Shown: piece by piece, positions 1-6,235 of the stretch | How the letters are laid out: each line of letters begins with the position of its first letter | Position numbering within the stretch: the stretch's first letter is position 1 | Assembly (NCBI GenBank): GCA_018665385.1 | Contig: JABJDN010000114.1 | Span: forward strand, 1 to 7,986 | DNA: 7,986 bases | Direction of reading: 5' to 3' | DNA from: Phycisphaerae bacterium | Lineage (GTDB): Bacteria; Planctomycetota; Phycisphaerae; Phycisphaerales; SM1A02 | The notes under the pieces: model-generated | Seen by the model: the letters and a program-made list of their open reading frames with translations, nothing else | Databases searched by the model: none | What the model was told of the DNA's origin: nothing | Program-made: the position numbers and the translations under genes

Positions 1-850
1 TCGAATCTTCACTAAAAGTTCCATCGCCCAGATTCACCCATAAGCGATCTGGCATTGCATCATTTGCAATGAAAATGTCCGGCAAGGAATCACCAGTTAA
101 ATCCGTAATAAATACGCCTAGGCCAGTCCCTTTTACCGCTGAAAAACCTGCGTTTACTGAAACATCGGTAAACGTGCCGTCTCCATTATTTAAGAATAGG
201 GTGTCGTGTAATTCTGCTTCGTAAATAGTCGGGTTGCAATACGTTCTGCGTGACATCGCATCTAGGCATTCTCTATCTGTAATTAAATCTACATCAAGAT
301 ATCGTGTTACAACCAAATCCAAATCGCCATCATTATCCAAGTCACCAAATGCGGAGCACGCAGAAAAACCGTCGTCGCCTACTCCTGCAATCGTGGTGAC
401 GTCAGTAAAAGTTCCATCACCATTATTCCTAAGCAGAGCGTTCATCCCAAAATTCGTGACGTATAAATCAATATCGCCGTCGTTGTCGTAATCTGCAGTC
501 GATACACCAATACCGTACCCAGAATCGTTTGCTCCACTTCCTTGCGAGCGGTCTACAAATAGACCGTCCATGTTTTCATACAGGGCATTCCCTTGTGAAC
601 CAATTCCTTGCACTACATACAGATCTAAGTCCCCATCATTATCGTAATCAAACAACGCAGGAGCACCTCCTGTAACTTCTTTGATGTGAAATTGCCCCTC
701 TGCACCATTATTGTAGGTAAATTGAACTCCCCACTCACTCGCTACATCATCAAACCAAGGTGTTTGAATCTCTGCTTTGGTATCGTTCGGCACATCTGGC
801 TCAGAACAGGAAGTGAGTACCATCAGTGCGAATAGTAGAATGCATTTCAT
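1..850 (-). CDS. CRTAC1-like VCBS/FG-GAP repeat lipoprotein (partial, 3' end beyond left edge)
   Basis: This reading frame starts at the ATG at 850 and stays open for 283 codons to the window edge, so the C-terminus is missing. Residues 1-14 are a hydrophobic signal ending in a lipobox LTSC, with the lipidated cysteine at C15, so the mature protein is probably membrane-anchored outside the cytoplasm. Calcium-binding VCBS/FG-GAP loops are seen at about residues 67-80 (DYDNDGDLDLYV), 119-133 and 169-183, with a degenerate one at 249-264. NNGDGTFTDV blades occur at about 142-151 and 221-230. The cysteine pair C195/C205, followed by the second blade, is typical of the CRTAC1 / ASPIC-UnbV family, whose members are beta-propellers that usually end in an ASPIC/UnbV domain, here off-window. 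Its start overlaps the stop of the upstream TPR lipoprotein gene (ATGA), implying translational coupling. The molecular function of such proteins is unknown; binding of proteins or polysaccharides is a guess. Confidence 0.9.
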   Translation of the reverse strand, partial: MKCILLFALMVLTSCSEPDVPNDTKAEIQTPWFDDVASEWGVQFTYNNGAEGQFHIKEVTGGAPALFDYDNDGDLDLYVVQGIGSQGNALYENMDGLFVDRSQGSGANDSGYGIGVSTADYDNDGDIDLYVTNFGMNALLRNNGDGTFTDVTTIAGVGDDGFSACSAFGDLDNDGDLDLVVTRYLDVDLITDRECLDAMSRRTYCNPTIYEAELHDTLFLNNGDGTFTDVSVNAGFSAVKGTGLGVFITDLTGDSLPDIFIANDAMPDRLWVNLGDGTFSEDS

Positions 851-2181
851 TCTGTAGGTAATCGGCTCTGAAGCTCGAGTGCCTTTTCGTTGCTTGGATC
901 TGTTTTTAGCAATTTCTGAATTGTAGTACGTGCTTGTAAAGTATGCCCCATTTCAATTTGAGCAAGCGCGAGTGCTTCTGAACCAGCGAAAGTCAACTCC
1001 CCATTTTCCTCTGCAAAGGCAAGAGACAGCTCAGCTTTATCCCATGTTTCAGTTTTGATATACAACTTGCCCGCCTCTTCCCATTGCCTACTTGCTTCCG
1101 CAGTATTGCCTTGTTTGTTCGCGATAACTGCCGCAATATCTCGTGCGTTTGCATCTTCACCATCAAGTGCTAATGCCTTGAAAATGTGAGCGTTGGCCTC
1201 ACTTAACTCATCACGGCCAATACAAATTCCTGCGTATTGTTTCCAGTAATTTGAGTTTGGTGTTCCCTGCATCTCTTCAAGAAGTTTCTTCGCTTGATCA
1301 AGGTTGCCCTCGGCTTGCAATGCTATTGACAGCGCTACTCGAACATTTACATGTTCAGGATTAATTTTAAAGGCTTTGATTAAAAATGGTTTTGCTTTGG
1401 AGGGACCCGTTGCATGGTAAAGATGCATTGCGTATTCAGCAAGCTCTGCTTTTCCTGCAATAAGGTTTGGAATGTGTTTGTACATTGGATCAGGCCAATC
1501 AACGAACGGAGGACCGGATTGTAAAAGTGCTTCTTCTGATTGTTCGGTCATTCCAAGTTGTCTATAACACTGACTTGCAAGTGTATAAATCCAGCGAGGA
1601 GCTTTTTTTACACTAATAGTCTCTTCAAGAAAGGGCAACGCCTCTTCGTATTTGCCATCATCCATCAGTGACTGAGCAAGTATATATCTTGTTCCAATTC
1701 GCCCGGGGTTTAAATCAAACGCTCTTCTAGCGGACACTTCTGCGTCGGCTGTTTCTCCACGTTCAAGTTGCCACTCTGCAAGAAGCCTCCAGCCCATGTC
1801 GTACTCTGGAATAAGCACAAGCGCAGCCTGCAAGGCGACAATCCCATCTTCTTGTTTGTTAGCCTTCCAGAGTGCTGCAGCTAAAAGGTACGTTGCCTGA
1901 GGCATTTCAGATTTAAGCGTAATTGCTTGGCGAAGAGATTCTGCTGATTCGTGATAATAAGCATTGGCAAAAAGAGCTGAGCCGTGCACAAGCCATTTTT
2001 GTGGGTCTTCCATGGAATTGCGAAGTTCGCTGCTTGTTTGATTCAACAACCGTGCCACAGAGGGCTCTACACTGCTTTTATCCGCGGGGAGAGGAATTGT
2101 GACCTTGGCTTCTTTGGGTTGCACACCCCCGCAAGAGGTCAAAAAAGGGCTTATAAGGAGAAAAAGGGCTAATCTTCGCAT
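847..2181 (-). CDS. TPR-repeat lipoprotein
   Basis: This is a 444-residue protein. Residues 1-16 form a lipoprotein signal (RR, a hydrophobic core, then LTSC), with the predicted lipidated cysteine at C17. A Gly/Pro-containing linker follows. From about residue 60 to the end the protein is a solenoid of tetratricopeptide helices. Recognisable units lie near 62-93, 95-126, 129-160 (ending in FDLNPG), 164-192, 262-275 (ending in FKINPE), 279-306, 314-341 and 405-432 (ending in TDPSNEKAL). A less regular stretch at about 222-250 contains a WPDPMYKHIP motif. No catalytic domain is visible, so a scaffold or binding role at the membrane is the likely job. The stop codon overlaps the start of the CRTAC1-like lipoprotein gene by 4 bp, so the two are almost certainly made together. 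There is no Shine-Dalgarno sequence before the ATG, but a TACCAT -10-like box sits 7 nt upstream. Confidence 0.9.
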   Translation of the reverse strand: MRRLALFLLISPFLTSCGGVQPKEAKVTIPLPADKSSVEPSVARLLNQTSSELRNSMEDPQKWLVHGSALFANAYYHESAESLRQAITLKSEMPQATYLLAAALWKANKQEDGIVALQAALVLIPEYDMGWRLLAEWQLERGETADAEVSARRAFDLNPGRIGTRYILAQSLMDDGKYEEALPFLEETISVKKAPRWIYTLASQCYRQLGMTEQSEEALLQSGPPFVDWPDPMYKHIPNLIAGKAELAEYAMHLYHATGPSKAKPFLIKAFKINPEHVNVRVALSIALQAEGNLDQAKKLLEEMQGTPNSNYWKQYAGICIGRDELSEANAHIFKALALDGEDANARDIAAVIANKQGNTAEASRQWEEAGKLYIKTETWDKAELSLAFAEENGELTFAGSEALALAQIEMGHTLQARTTIQKLLKTDPSNEKALELQSRLPTE

Positions 2182-2194
2182 CTATACTATGGTA
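2182..2194 (-). promoter_or_regulatory. Possible leaderless -10 box of the TPR lipoprotein gene
   Basis: On the minus strand TACCAT (2189-2194) lies 7 nt before the ATG, a distance that would put the RNA start at or within a base of the start codon. It fits TAnnnT, but no good -35 is seen about 17 nt further up (CCTTTT). It is reported because the two sulfotransferase genes have better examples of the same layout. Confidence 0.35.
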
Positions 2195-2301
2195 GCAGAG
2201 TGACAGAGATAAAAAGGTGAATAGCACTTCGGCAAGTACTTACCTATTTTATCAATATGCACGGGTACAATATTTTAAGCAAATTATTCCGATTATTTAT
2301 C

Positions 2302-2330
2302 TTGACAAAGCTGCATAATTGGTGCATTCT
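2302..2330 (+). promoter_or_regulatory. Promoter-like TTGACA element in the intergenic region
   Basis: A perfect TTGACA -35 hexamer (2302-2307) is followed after 17 nt by a weak -10, CATTCT (2325-2330). A better -10-like hexamer, CATAAT (2314-2319), is too close to use this -35. If active, transcription would begin near 2337 and run into the structured segment that follows. Three TGCAT words (2312, 2323, 2330) lie across the element. Confidence 0.35.
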
Positions 2331-2336
2331 GCATAC

Positions 2337-2510
2337 ATGGTGGCTTGGGCTCATAACTGACCCCTCCGCCAACTCAGGGATTCTTAAAGAAAATCACCTG
2401 AGCGAGGAGAGAAGAGAGACCTCATCCTTGAACAATTTAGCTCTTTCTCAGGATGGTTTGGCGCTTGCGTCAATCCCCCTTGCAAACGGCTGGTACGTGC
2501 CGTAAATACG
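2337..2510 (+). ncRNA. Candidate structured RNA or leader (no known family recognised)
   Basis: This is the core of a gap of about 430 bases without a convincing protein gene. It contains a hairpin with arms CTCAGG-GATT (2373-2382) and AATC-A-CCTGAG (2392-2402), which gives ten base pairs with one bulged A and a 9-nt loop. CTCAGG recurs at 2447-2452, so CCTGAG can instead pair downstream, extended by GAAGAG/CTCTTT (2411-2416 with 2441-2446). Further short stems are GTTTG/CAAAC (2456-2460 with 2483-2487) and ACGGC/GCCGT (2486-2490 with 2499-2503), which overlap by two bases. A TTGACA element lies just upstream. No T-run terminator follows, so the RNA could read into the PEP-CTERM leader. I could not match it to 6S, SRP, tmRNA, RNase P or common riboswitch consensus patterns. 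Start and end are guesses. Confidence 0.25.
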
Positions 2511-2525
2511 TATGGAGCGTAGCGA

Positions 2526-2537
2526 TGTGTCGACACA
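2526..2537. promoter_or_regulatory. 12-bp perfect palindrome over the -35 box (possible operator)
   Basis: TGTGTCGACACA is a perfect dyad that contains the TCGACA -35 hexamer (2530-2535) of the promoter proposed for the downstream PEP-CTERM gene. A dimeric regulator bound here would block that promoter. The regulator is unknown. Confidence 0.35.
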
Positions 2538-2558
2538 CAAATCTATGGGCAGAATAAT
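2530..2558 (+). promoter_or_regulatory. Sigma70-type promoter of the PEP-CTERM protein gene
   Basis: TCGACA (2530-2535, five of six matches to TTGACA) is separated by exactly 17 nt from AATAAT (2553-2558, five of six matches to TATAAT). The predicted RNA start is near 2563-2566. This gives a leader of about 50 nt carrying a hairpin and a ribosome binding site before the ATG at 2616. It is the best-formed promoter in the window. Confidence 0.55.
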
Positions 2559-2568
2559 TGTTAATCGA

Positions 2569-2590
2569 GTTTGATTTGTCGAGATCAAAC
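2569..2590 (+). promoter_or_regulatory. Leader hairpin (inverted repeat) before the PEP-CTERM gene
   Basis: GTTTGAT (2569-2575) and ATCAAAC (2584-2590) are perfect 7-bp inverted arms around an 8-nt loop. They sit a few bases from the predicted 5' end of the mRNA and 13 nt upstream of the ribosome binding site. A 5'-terminal stem of this kind could protect the mRNA from decay, or the DNA dyad could bind a protein. Confidence 0.45.
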
Positions 2591-2602
2591 AGAGAAGAGA
2601 AT

Positions 2603-2608
2603 AGAGGA
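2603..2608 (+). promoter_or_regulatory. Ribosome binding site that fixes the PEP-CTERM gene start
   Basis: AGAGGA lies 7 nt before the ATG at 2616. It favours that start over the in-frame ATG at 2571, which would add 15 charged residues ahead of the signal peptide. It is the only clear Shine-Dalgarno sequence seen among the five gene starts in the window other than the coupled one. Confidence 0.7.
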
Positions 2609-2615
2609 ATTTATT

Positions 2616-3086
2616 ATGAAAAAGCGATTTATGCTTACAGCAGCTGGTGCAGCTGCAACAGGTTTCGCAGGTGCAGCACATGCTGAAGTTGTGAACATGG
2701 AAAATGGTCTTGACCGTTGGCTCGGCGAACACTCATGGCAAGTAGTTAGCTCAGGTGGCTCAACAGTAGCTTCAATGGCTGGCGGTGCTTACACTGGTGT
2801 TGATAACTTCAGTTACGTTACTAATACTGCTACTAGTATCTTTGGTACTGCTTACGGTTCAATGGATCTTGCTTCAGGTACTTACACTGTAAATATGCAA
2901 GACTCATGGGGCGACGGTTGGGCGTGGGGTTCCTACCAAGGCTACCTAATCATTGGTAGTGGCTCAGGTACAGTTTCAGGTAGTTCAGGTTCATTCAGCT
3001 TTACAGTTGGTGGCGGAGTTCCAGCTCCAGGTGCTCTTGCACTTCTTGGACTCGCAGGTGTTGCAGGTGCACGTCGTCGTAAATAA
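2616..3086 (+). CDS. Small secreted protein with PEP-CTERM-like sorting tail
   Basis: This is a 156-residue exported protein. Residues 1-23 are a classic Sec signal (MKKR, an Ala/Gly-rich core, AHA before the predicted cut at E24). The mature part is rich in Gly, Ser, Thr, Tyr and Trp and probably all-beta. Around residues 88-112 it has a GTYTVNMQDSWGDGW motif resembling the DSYGDGWNG motif common in surface proteins of marine bacteria. A GSGSGTVSGSSGS linker leads to the C-terminal signal: VPAP (135-138), a short hydrophobic helix (139-152) and RRRK at the very end. This layout matches the Planctomycetes version of PEP-CTERM tails, which are handled by exosortase-type enzymes; none is encoded here. 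The gene has its own promoter, leader hairpin, ribosome binding site and strong terminator, so it is monocistronic and perhaps highly expressed. The start at 2616 is chosen from the AGAGGA site and the signal peptide. Its ligand or structural role is unknown. Confidence 0.88.
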   Translation: MKKRFMLTAAGAAATGFAGAAHAEVVNMENGLDRWLGEHSWQVVSSGGSTVASMAGGAYTGVDNFSYVTNTATSIFGTAYGSMDLASGTYTVNMQDSWGDGWAWGSYQGYLIIGSGSGTVSGSSGSFSFTVGGGVPAPGALALLGLAGVAGARRRK

Positions 3087-3129
3087 TTTTTACGGTTACA
3101 AAACCTGAGACTTTAATAGTCTTTAAGAG

Positions 3130-3160
3130 CAGGCCATCCTTCGGGATGGCCTGTTTTTTT
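3130..3160 (+). terminator. Rho-independent terminator with UUCG tetraloop
   Basis: CAGGCCATCC (3130-3139) pairs perfectly with GGATGGCCTG (3144-3153) around a TTCG loop closed by C-G, the extra-stable C(UUCG)G form. Seven T residues follow (3154-3160). It ends the PEP-CTERM transcript 43 nt after its stop codon. Confidence 0.95.
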
Positions 3161-3236
3161 GTAGATAAAGAGAGGTGCATCGCACTGCTAGGTCATGAGC
3201 GAAATAAAAAAACTGTCTGACTCTACCAATCGATTA

Positions 3237-3276
3237 ATTTGGTTTTTGCTTCGCGTCGTATATTTTTGGACCAAAT
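3237..3276. repeat. Inverted repeat in the convergent gap
   Basis: ATTTGGT (3237-3243) and ACCAAAT (3270-3276) are perfect 7-bp inverted arms separated by 26 nt, just past the stop of the convergent sulfotransferase gene (3284). They could form a 3' stem on the sulfotransferase mRNA. No T-run follows directly on the minus strand; a T7 run lies further on at 3206-3212 without an adjacent strong hairpin. Termination of that transcript is therefore not well explained. Confidence 0.3.
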
Positions 3277-3283
3277 CCGTCAG

Positions 3284-4747
3284 TTAAATGTAATCGGAAA
3301 CTATATCTATAAGCGGACCAAGATGCTTTTCGTAGTTCTTCCACCTACCACTCGATGAATTATACATTTCCTTGTTTACTTGGTCGTAACTGATGGTCCG
3401 AGCAACATGATTTGATGTATGAAATTGCATGCACTCTTCTTGCCAAGGTAAGTCTAAAAATCTAATCAGCCTCTTAGTTTCACTTCGTTGATTAGCTACA
3501 AGATGCTCGTAACTCATCTCCATCATTGGAATAGACAAAACCTCTAGCCAGTGGTCAGACATTTTCTTACGTTCTACCCAAGTACGACCAATATGTTCAA
3601 TTTTGTTTGTATAAGTAAGTCCAGCGGCAATAAGATTATTCATATAACATGAAACTGCGTTATCTAATGGGCTGCGTTGAAGCAAAATTGCTTTTGAACT
3701 CGGTAAAATTTTTGATAGAAAACCTAATTGCAAATGTAAATTCAATGCTTTATTCGAAACTACTTTTGCGTCTCCTCTAAAGAAGTTACCGTCCAAGCAA
3801 TATTGCCGAGAAAGCGTACTCGCATCAGATTCTGAAACATCTATCAAGTTCATAGGCCAGGAATGAAACGAATCTGTCATAGTGGCAATTTTCGATTGTA
3901 AAAGCGAGCCTGTTGGCATTTCTCCTCCATTTGCGACATCTGAATGCATGCCTACAATTTGTTCTAGAAGACTTGTTCCACTTCGAGGATTCGAAACAAT
4001 AAAAAAGGGAGCTACTTCTGTTGTAGGTCCTTCGATGAGTCCTTCGACTGTCTCCTTTGTCATAAAAGTACGTATTTTGTCAAATTGAGTAAAAAATTCA
4101 TGCTCGTCAAATGGCGATTCGTCGTACTTATGTGCTTTTTGCGCAGCCTCCCAGGCTTTGTCGTAGTCACCAAGGCAATCATATGATTTACTTAACAAAA
4201 AACAAAGTTTTGAAATTCTCGTGTTATTTCGTTCAATGTGAAGCATCGAAAGTATGTAATCAATTGCCTCTGCGTACCGTTTTTTAGCTATGAGCAATCG
4301 AGCTTTCAGACGGTGGTAATTTCCGTTACCATCGATATTCTCAGCTAGGGAATCTAAAATGCCTTCAGCTTCATCCGCCATATTGTTTCGCTCATACAAA
4401 TCCGCTAAAGCAAGCACACTTTGTCTACTCGAGTTTGAATATTGTATTGCTCGCTTAGAATACAGAATTGCCTTTTCTATCTCACCTACACTTGACCACG
4501 CCTTAGCAGAGTCCATGAGAAATACGGGATGCTTTGGGAATTTCTTTACAAGTTCATCGTACACATTTGCAGCAGTATAAAAATCTCTCGATTCTGTCGC
4601 CACTTTGCCGTAGAGTGCTTGCAACTCCGTAGCACTGGGATTCTCTTGAAGTGCTGTACTGACAACATTTAAAGCGAGAACATACATTTTCTTTGAAAGA
4701 AATTGATTCACAGATTCTATTGTTGTTTCTACACTGATTTGCGGCAT
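3284..4747 (-). CDS. TPR-sulfotransferase fusion protein (downstream paralogue)
   Basis: This 487-residue protein has no signal peptide and is probably cytoplasmic. Residues 1 to about 215 are TPR-like helical repeats, for example near 37-70, 72-103 and 180-212 (CLGDYDKAWEAAQKAHKYDE). From about 245 it is a PAPS-dependent sulfotransferase of the Sulfotransfer_3 / protein-tyrosine-sulfotransferase-like type. The 5'-phosphosulfate loop is NPRSGTSLLEQI (253-264). The candidate catalytic base is E276 in GGEM, by analogy with the GEE motif of animal TPSTs. The 3'-phosphate motif is R358 and S366 in RSPLDNAVS. The C-terminus has SSGRWKNYEKHLGPL, common in bacterial TPR-sulfotransferases. The reaction would be sulfate transfer from PAPS to an acceptor chosen by the TPR half; the acceptor is unknown. 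It lies 30 bp after its paralogue with a TATAAT box in the gap, so it can be expressed separately. The RHPLD arginine context of the sister is RSPLD here. Confidence 0.9.
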   Translation of the reverse strand: MPQISVETTIESVNQFLSKKMYVLALNVVSTALQENPSATELQALYGKVATESRDFYTAANVYDELVKKFPKHPVFLMDSAKAWSSVGEIEKAILYSKRAIQYSNSSRQSVLALADLYERNNMADEAEGILDSLAENIDGNGNYHRLKARLLIAKKRYAEAIDYILSMLHIERNNTRISKLCFLLSKSYDCLGDYDKAWEAAQKAHKYDESPFDEHEFFTQFDKIRTFMTKETVEGLIEGPTTEVAPFFIVSNPRSGTSLLEQIVGMHSDVANGGEMPTGSLLQSKIATMTDSFHSWPMNLIDVSESDASTLSRQYCLDGNFFRGDAKVVSNKALNLHLQLGFLSKILPSSKAILLQRSPLDNAVSCYMNNLIAAGLTYTNKIEHIGRTWVERKKMSDHWLEVLSIPMMEMSYEHLVANQRSETKRLIRFLDLPWQEECMQFHTSNHVARTISYDQVNKEMYNSSSGRWKNYEKHLGPLIDIVSDYI

Positions 4748-4759
4748 AAGTAAATTATA
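4748..4759 (-). promoter_or_regulatory. Consensus -10 box for leaderless transcription of the downstream sulfotransferase
   Basis: On the minus strand a perfect TATAAT (4754-4759) is followed by TTACTT and then the ATG. Six bases between the -10 hexamer and the start codon places the RNA 5' end on the A of ATG. There is no Shine-Dalgarno sequence and no good -35; TCTAAT at the right distance overlaps the stop region of the upstream gene. The box lies inside the 30-bp gap between the two sulfotransferase genes. Confidence 0.6.
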
Positions 4760-4777
4760 GCCAGCAACACTACAGAA

Positions 4778-6235
4778 TTAGAGGAAATCAGAAACAACTT
4801 CAATCAATGGACCAAGATGTTTCTCGTAATTCTTCCACCTACCGCTCGAAGTGTTGTACATCTTCTGGCTAACTTGATCATAACTGATTGTACGAGCGAT
4901 TCGCGTTGATTTATGGAATTCCATGCAATCTTCCTGCCAAGGCAAGTCTAAGAATTTTACAAGCCGCTCAGTTTCACCTCTTTGGTCAGCAACTAGGTTT
5001 TCATAATGCAACTCGATCATTGGAATCGAAAGAGTTTTTAGCCAATGGTCGGTGATTTTTTTCCTAGCCACCCATGTTTTACCAAGGGTTTCTAGGGAGT
5101 TTGTATACGCATGACCGGAAACTAATAAGTTAGTTGTATAGCATGAAACAGCGTTGTCAAGCGGGTGACGGTGGAGCATTACCGCTCTTGAACTTGGAAG
5201 AATCTTTGATAAAAAACCCAATTGCAACGGCAAATTAAGTGCTTTGTTTGATATCACTTTTTTGCCGGCAGAGAAGTCCACATTCGCTTCGAAATATTGA
5301 CTCGAAAGTGCAATAGCATCTTCTTCTCTAACATCAATCATACTGTTTGGCCAAGAATGGAATGAATCGGTCAAACTCGAAGAATTCAATTGCATAGTAT
5401 GCCCTACCGAGAGTTCGCCAGCATTTGCAATATCAGGGTGCATACTCAAAATTTGCTCGAGCAAACTTGTTCCGCTTCGTGGATTCCCAACAATGAACAG
5501 TGGTTCTAACTCCGTTCTAGGGCCTTCCGTTAACGCGTCAACTAATTCTGAGTTCATAAATTCAATCATCTCATCGTACATACCCATCTGCATATTCTCA
5601 TCAAATGGCGCAGGGTCAAGTTCATGGGCATGTTGGGCTGCTTTCCATGCTTTGTCGTACTCGCCCATTTTGTCGTATGCTTTTGCGAGAAGGAAACAAT
5701 TTGCAATAATCTCATTCACTTCAAGCCCACCTGATTCATATTCTGATTCAAGTAATTGGACTGCTGTTTCGTACTGTTTTCTTGCAACGAATGCTCTGGC
5801 TCTGACATTCAGTAAACGAGCTTCGTTTGGTAATTTTGCAATGCTCTCATCAAGTAAATCTAATTGGCCACTCCGTTCGTATACCTCTGCTCGGAGTACT
5901 TCCACCATCGTTGGGTCCGCATCAGTCGATTCAGCTTGATTTAAGTAATCAATAGCTTTATCGATATCGCCAAACAGATTCCAAGACCGAGCTAGAGGGA
6001 TTAATACTTGTGCTTGATTTGGGTCTGCTTTGTTAAGTTTTTCGAGAATTTGAATTGCATTTGAAAAGTCGTTTGTTTCAAGTGCAATATGTGACGAAAG
6101 GAATTGAAGTGTATTAGAATCTGGAAAAACAACAAGGTTTTCTTCTATTGCCGCCCTGGCATTTTGAAACAACTTGCGAGAAATCAATTTCTTTATTGCT
6201 TGGGTCGCTTCTTCTTCTGTGTAAAATTGGGGCAT
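4778..6235 (-). CDS. TPR-sulfotransferase fusion protein (upstream paralogue)
   Basis: This 485-residue protein is the tandem paralogue of the downstream gene and starts with the same MPQ. No signal peptide or membrane segment is seen. Residues 1 to about 213 are TPR-like repeats, including 73-104 (DPNQAQVLIPLARSWNLFGD onward) and 178-210 (MGEYDKAWKAAQHAHELDP). The sulfotransferase half begins near 243. Its PAPS 5'-phosphosulfate loop is NPRSGTSLLEQI (251-262), the candidate catalytic base is E274 in AGEL, and the 3'-phosphate site is R356 and S364 in RHPLDNAVS. The tail SSGRWKNYEKHLGPL is shared with the sister. From PRSGTS to the C-terminus the two align without gaps at roughly 65% identity by hand count, while the TPR halves match far less. 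Domain assignment is firm, and the acceptor (protein tyrosine, carbohydrate or small molecule) is unknown. It is divergent from the trigger-factor-like gene, with 66 bp between starts. Confidence 0.9.
   Translation of the reverse strand: MPQFYTEEEATQAIKKLISRKLFQNARAAIEENLVVFPDSNTLQFLSSHIALETNDFSNAIQILEKLNKADPNQAQVLIPLARSWNLFGDIDKAIDYLNQAESTDADPTMVEVLRAEVYERSGQLDLLDESIAKLPNEARLLNVRARAFVARKQYETAVQLLESEYESGGLEVNEIIANCFLLAKAYDKMGEYDKAWKAAQHAHELDPAPFDENMQMGMYDEMIEFMNSELVDALTEGPRTELEPLFIVGNPRSGTSLLEQILSMHPDIANAGELSVGHTMQLNSSSLTDSFHSWPNSMIDVREEDAIALSSQYFEANVDFSAGKKVISNKALNLPLQLGFLSKILPSSRAVMLHRHPLDNAVSCYTTNLLVSGHAYTNSLETLGKTWVARKKITDHWLKTLSIPMIELHYENLVADQRGETERLVKFLDLPWQEDCMEFHKSTRIARTISYDQVSQKMYNTSSGRWKNYEKHLGPLIEVVSDFL

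Noticed and set aside
2395..2460. Glycine or TPP riboswitch
   Set aside because: GAGAGAAGAGAGACC and TCTTTCTCAGGAT superficially recall glycine aptamer pieces, but the conserved GCCGAAGG and CAGGCAAAAGGAC cores are absent. The TPP core CTGATC...AGGGA is also absent.
2257..2505. Plus-strand open frame of 82 codons in the intergenic region
   Set aside because: There is no ribosome binding site, the composition is odd (Trp/His/Leu-rich start, then random-like), no family is recognised, and it overlaps the strong RNA hairpins. Structure explains the segment better than coding.
2571..2615. Upstream in-frame ATG that would extend the PEP-CTERM protein by 15 residues
   Set aside because: It would put charged residues before a perfect Sec signal. 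The AGAGGA site is correctly spaced for the ATG at 2616, and the upstream ATG lies within the leader hairpin region.
3203..3243. Intrinsic terminator for the sulfotransferase transcript on the minus strand
   Set aside because: A T7 run exists (3206-3212), but the nearest stem, ACCAA/TTGGT, has only five pairs and is separated from it by 12 nt. That is too weak to call.
5493..5939. Plus-strand open frame of 148 codons opposite the upstream sulfotransferase
   Set aside because: It is antisense to a firmly identified coding region, its serine-rich composition is typical of a shadow frame, and it has no start signals.
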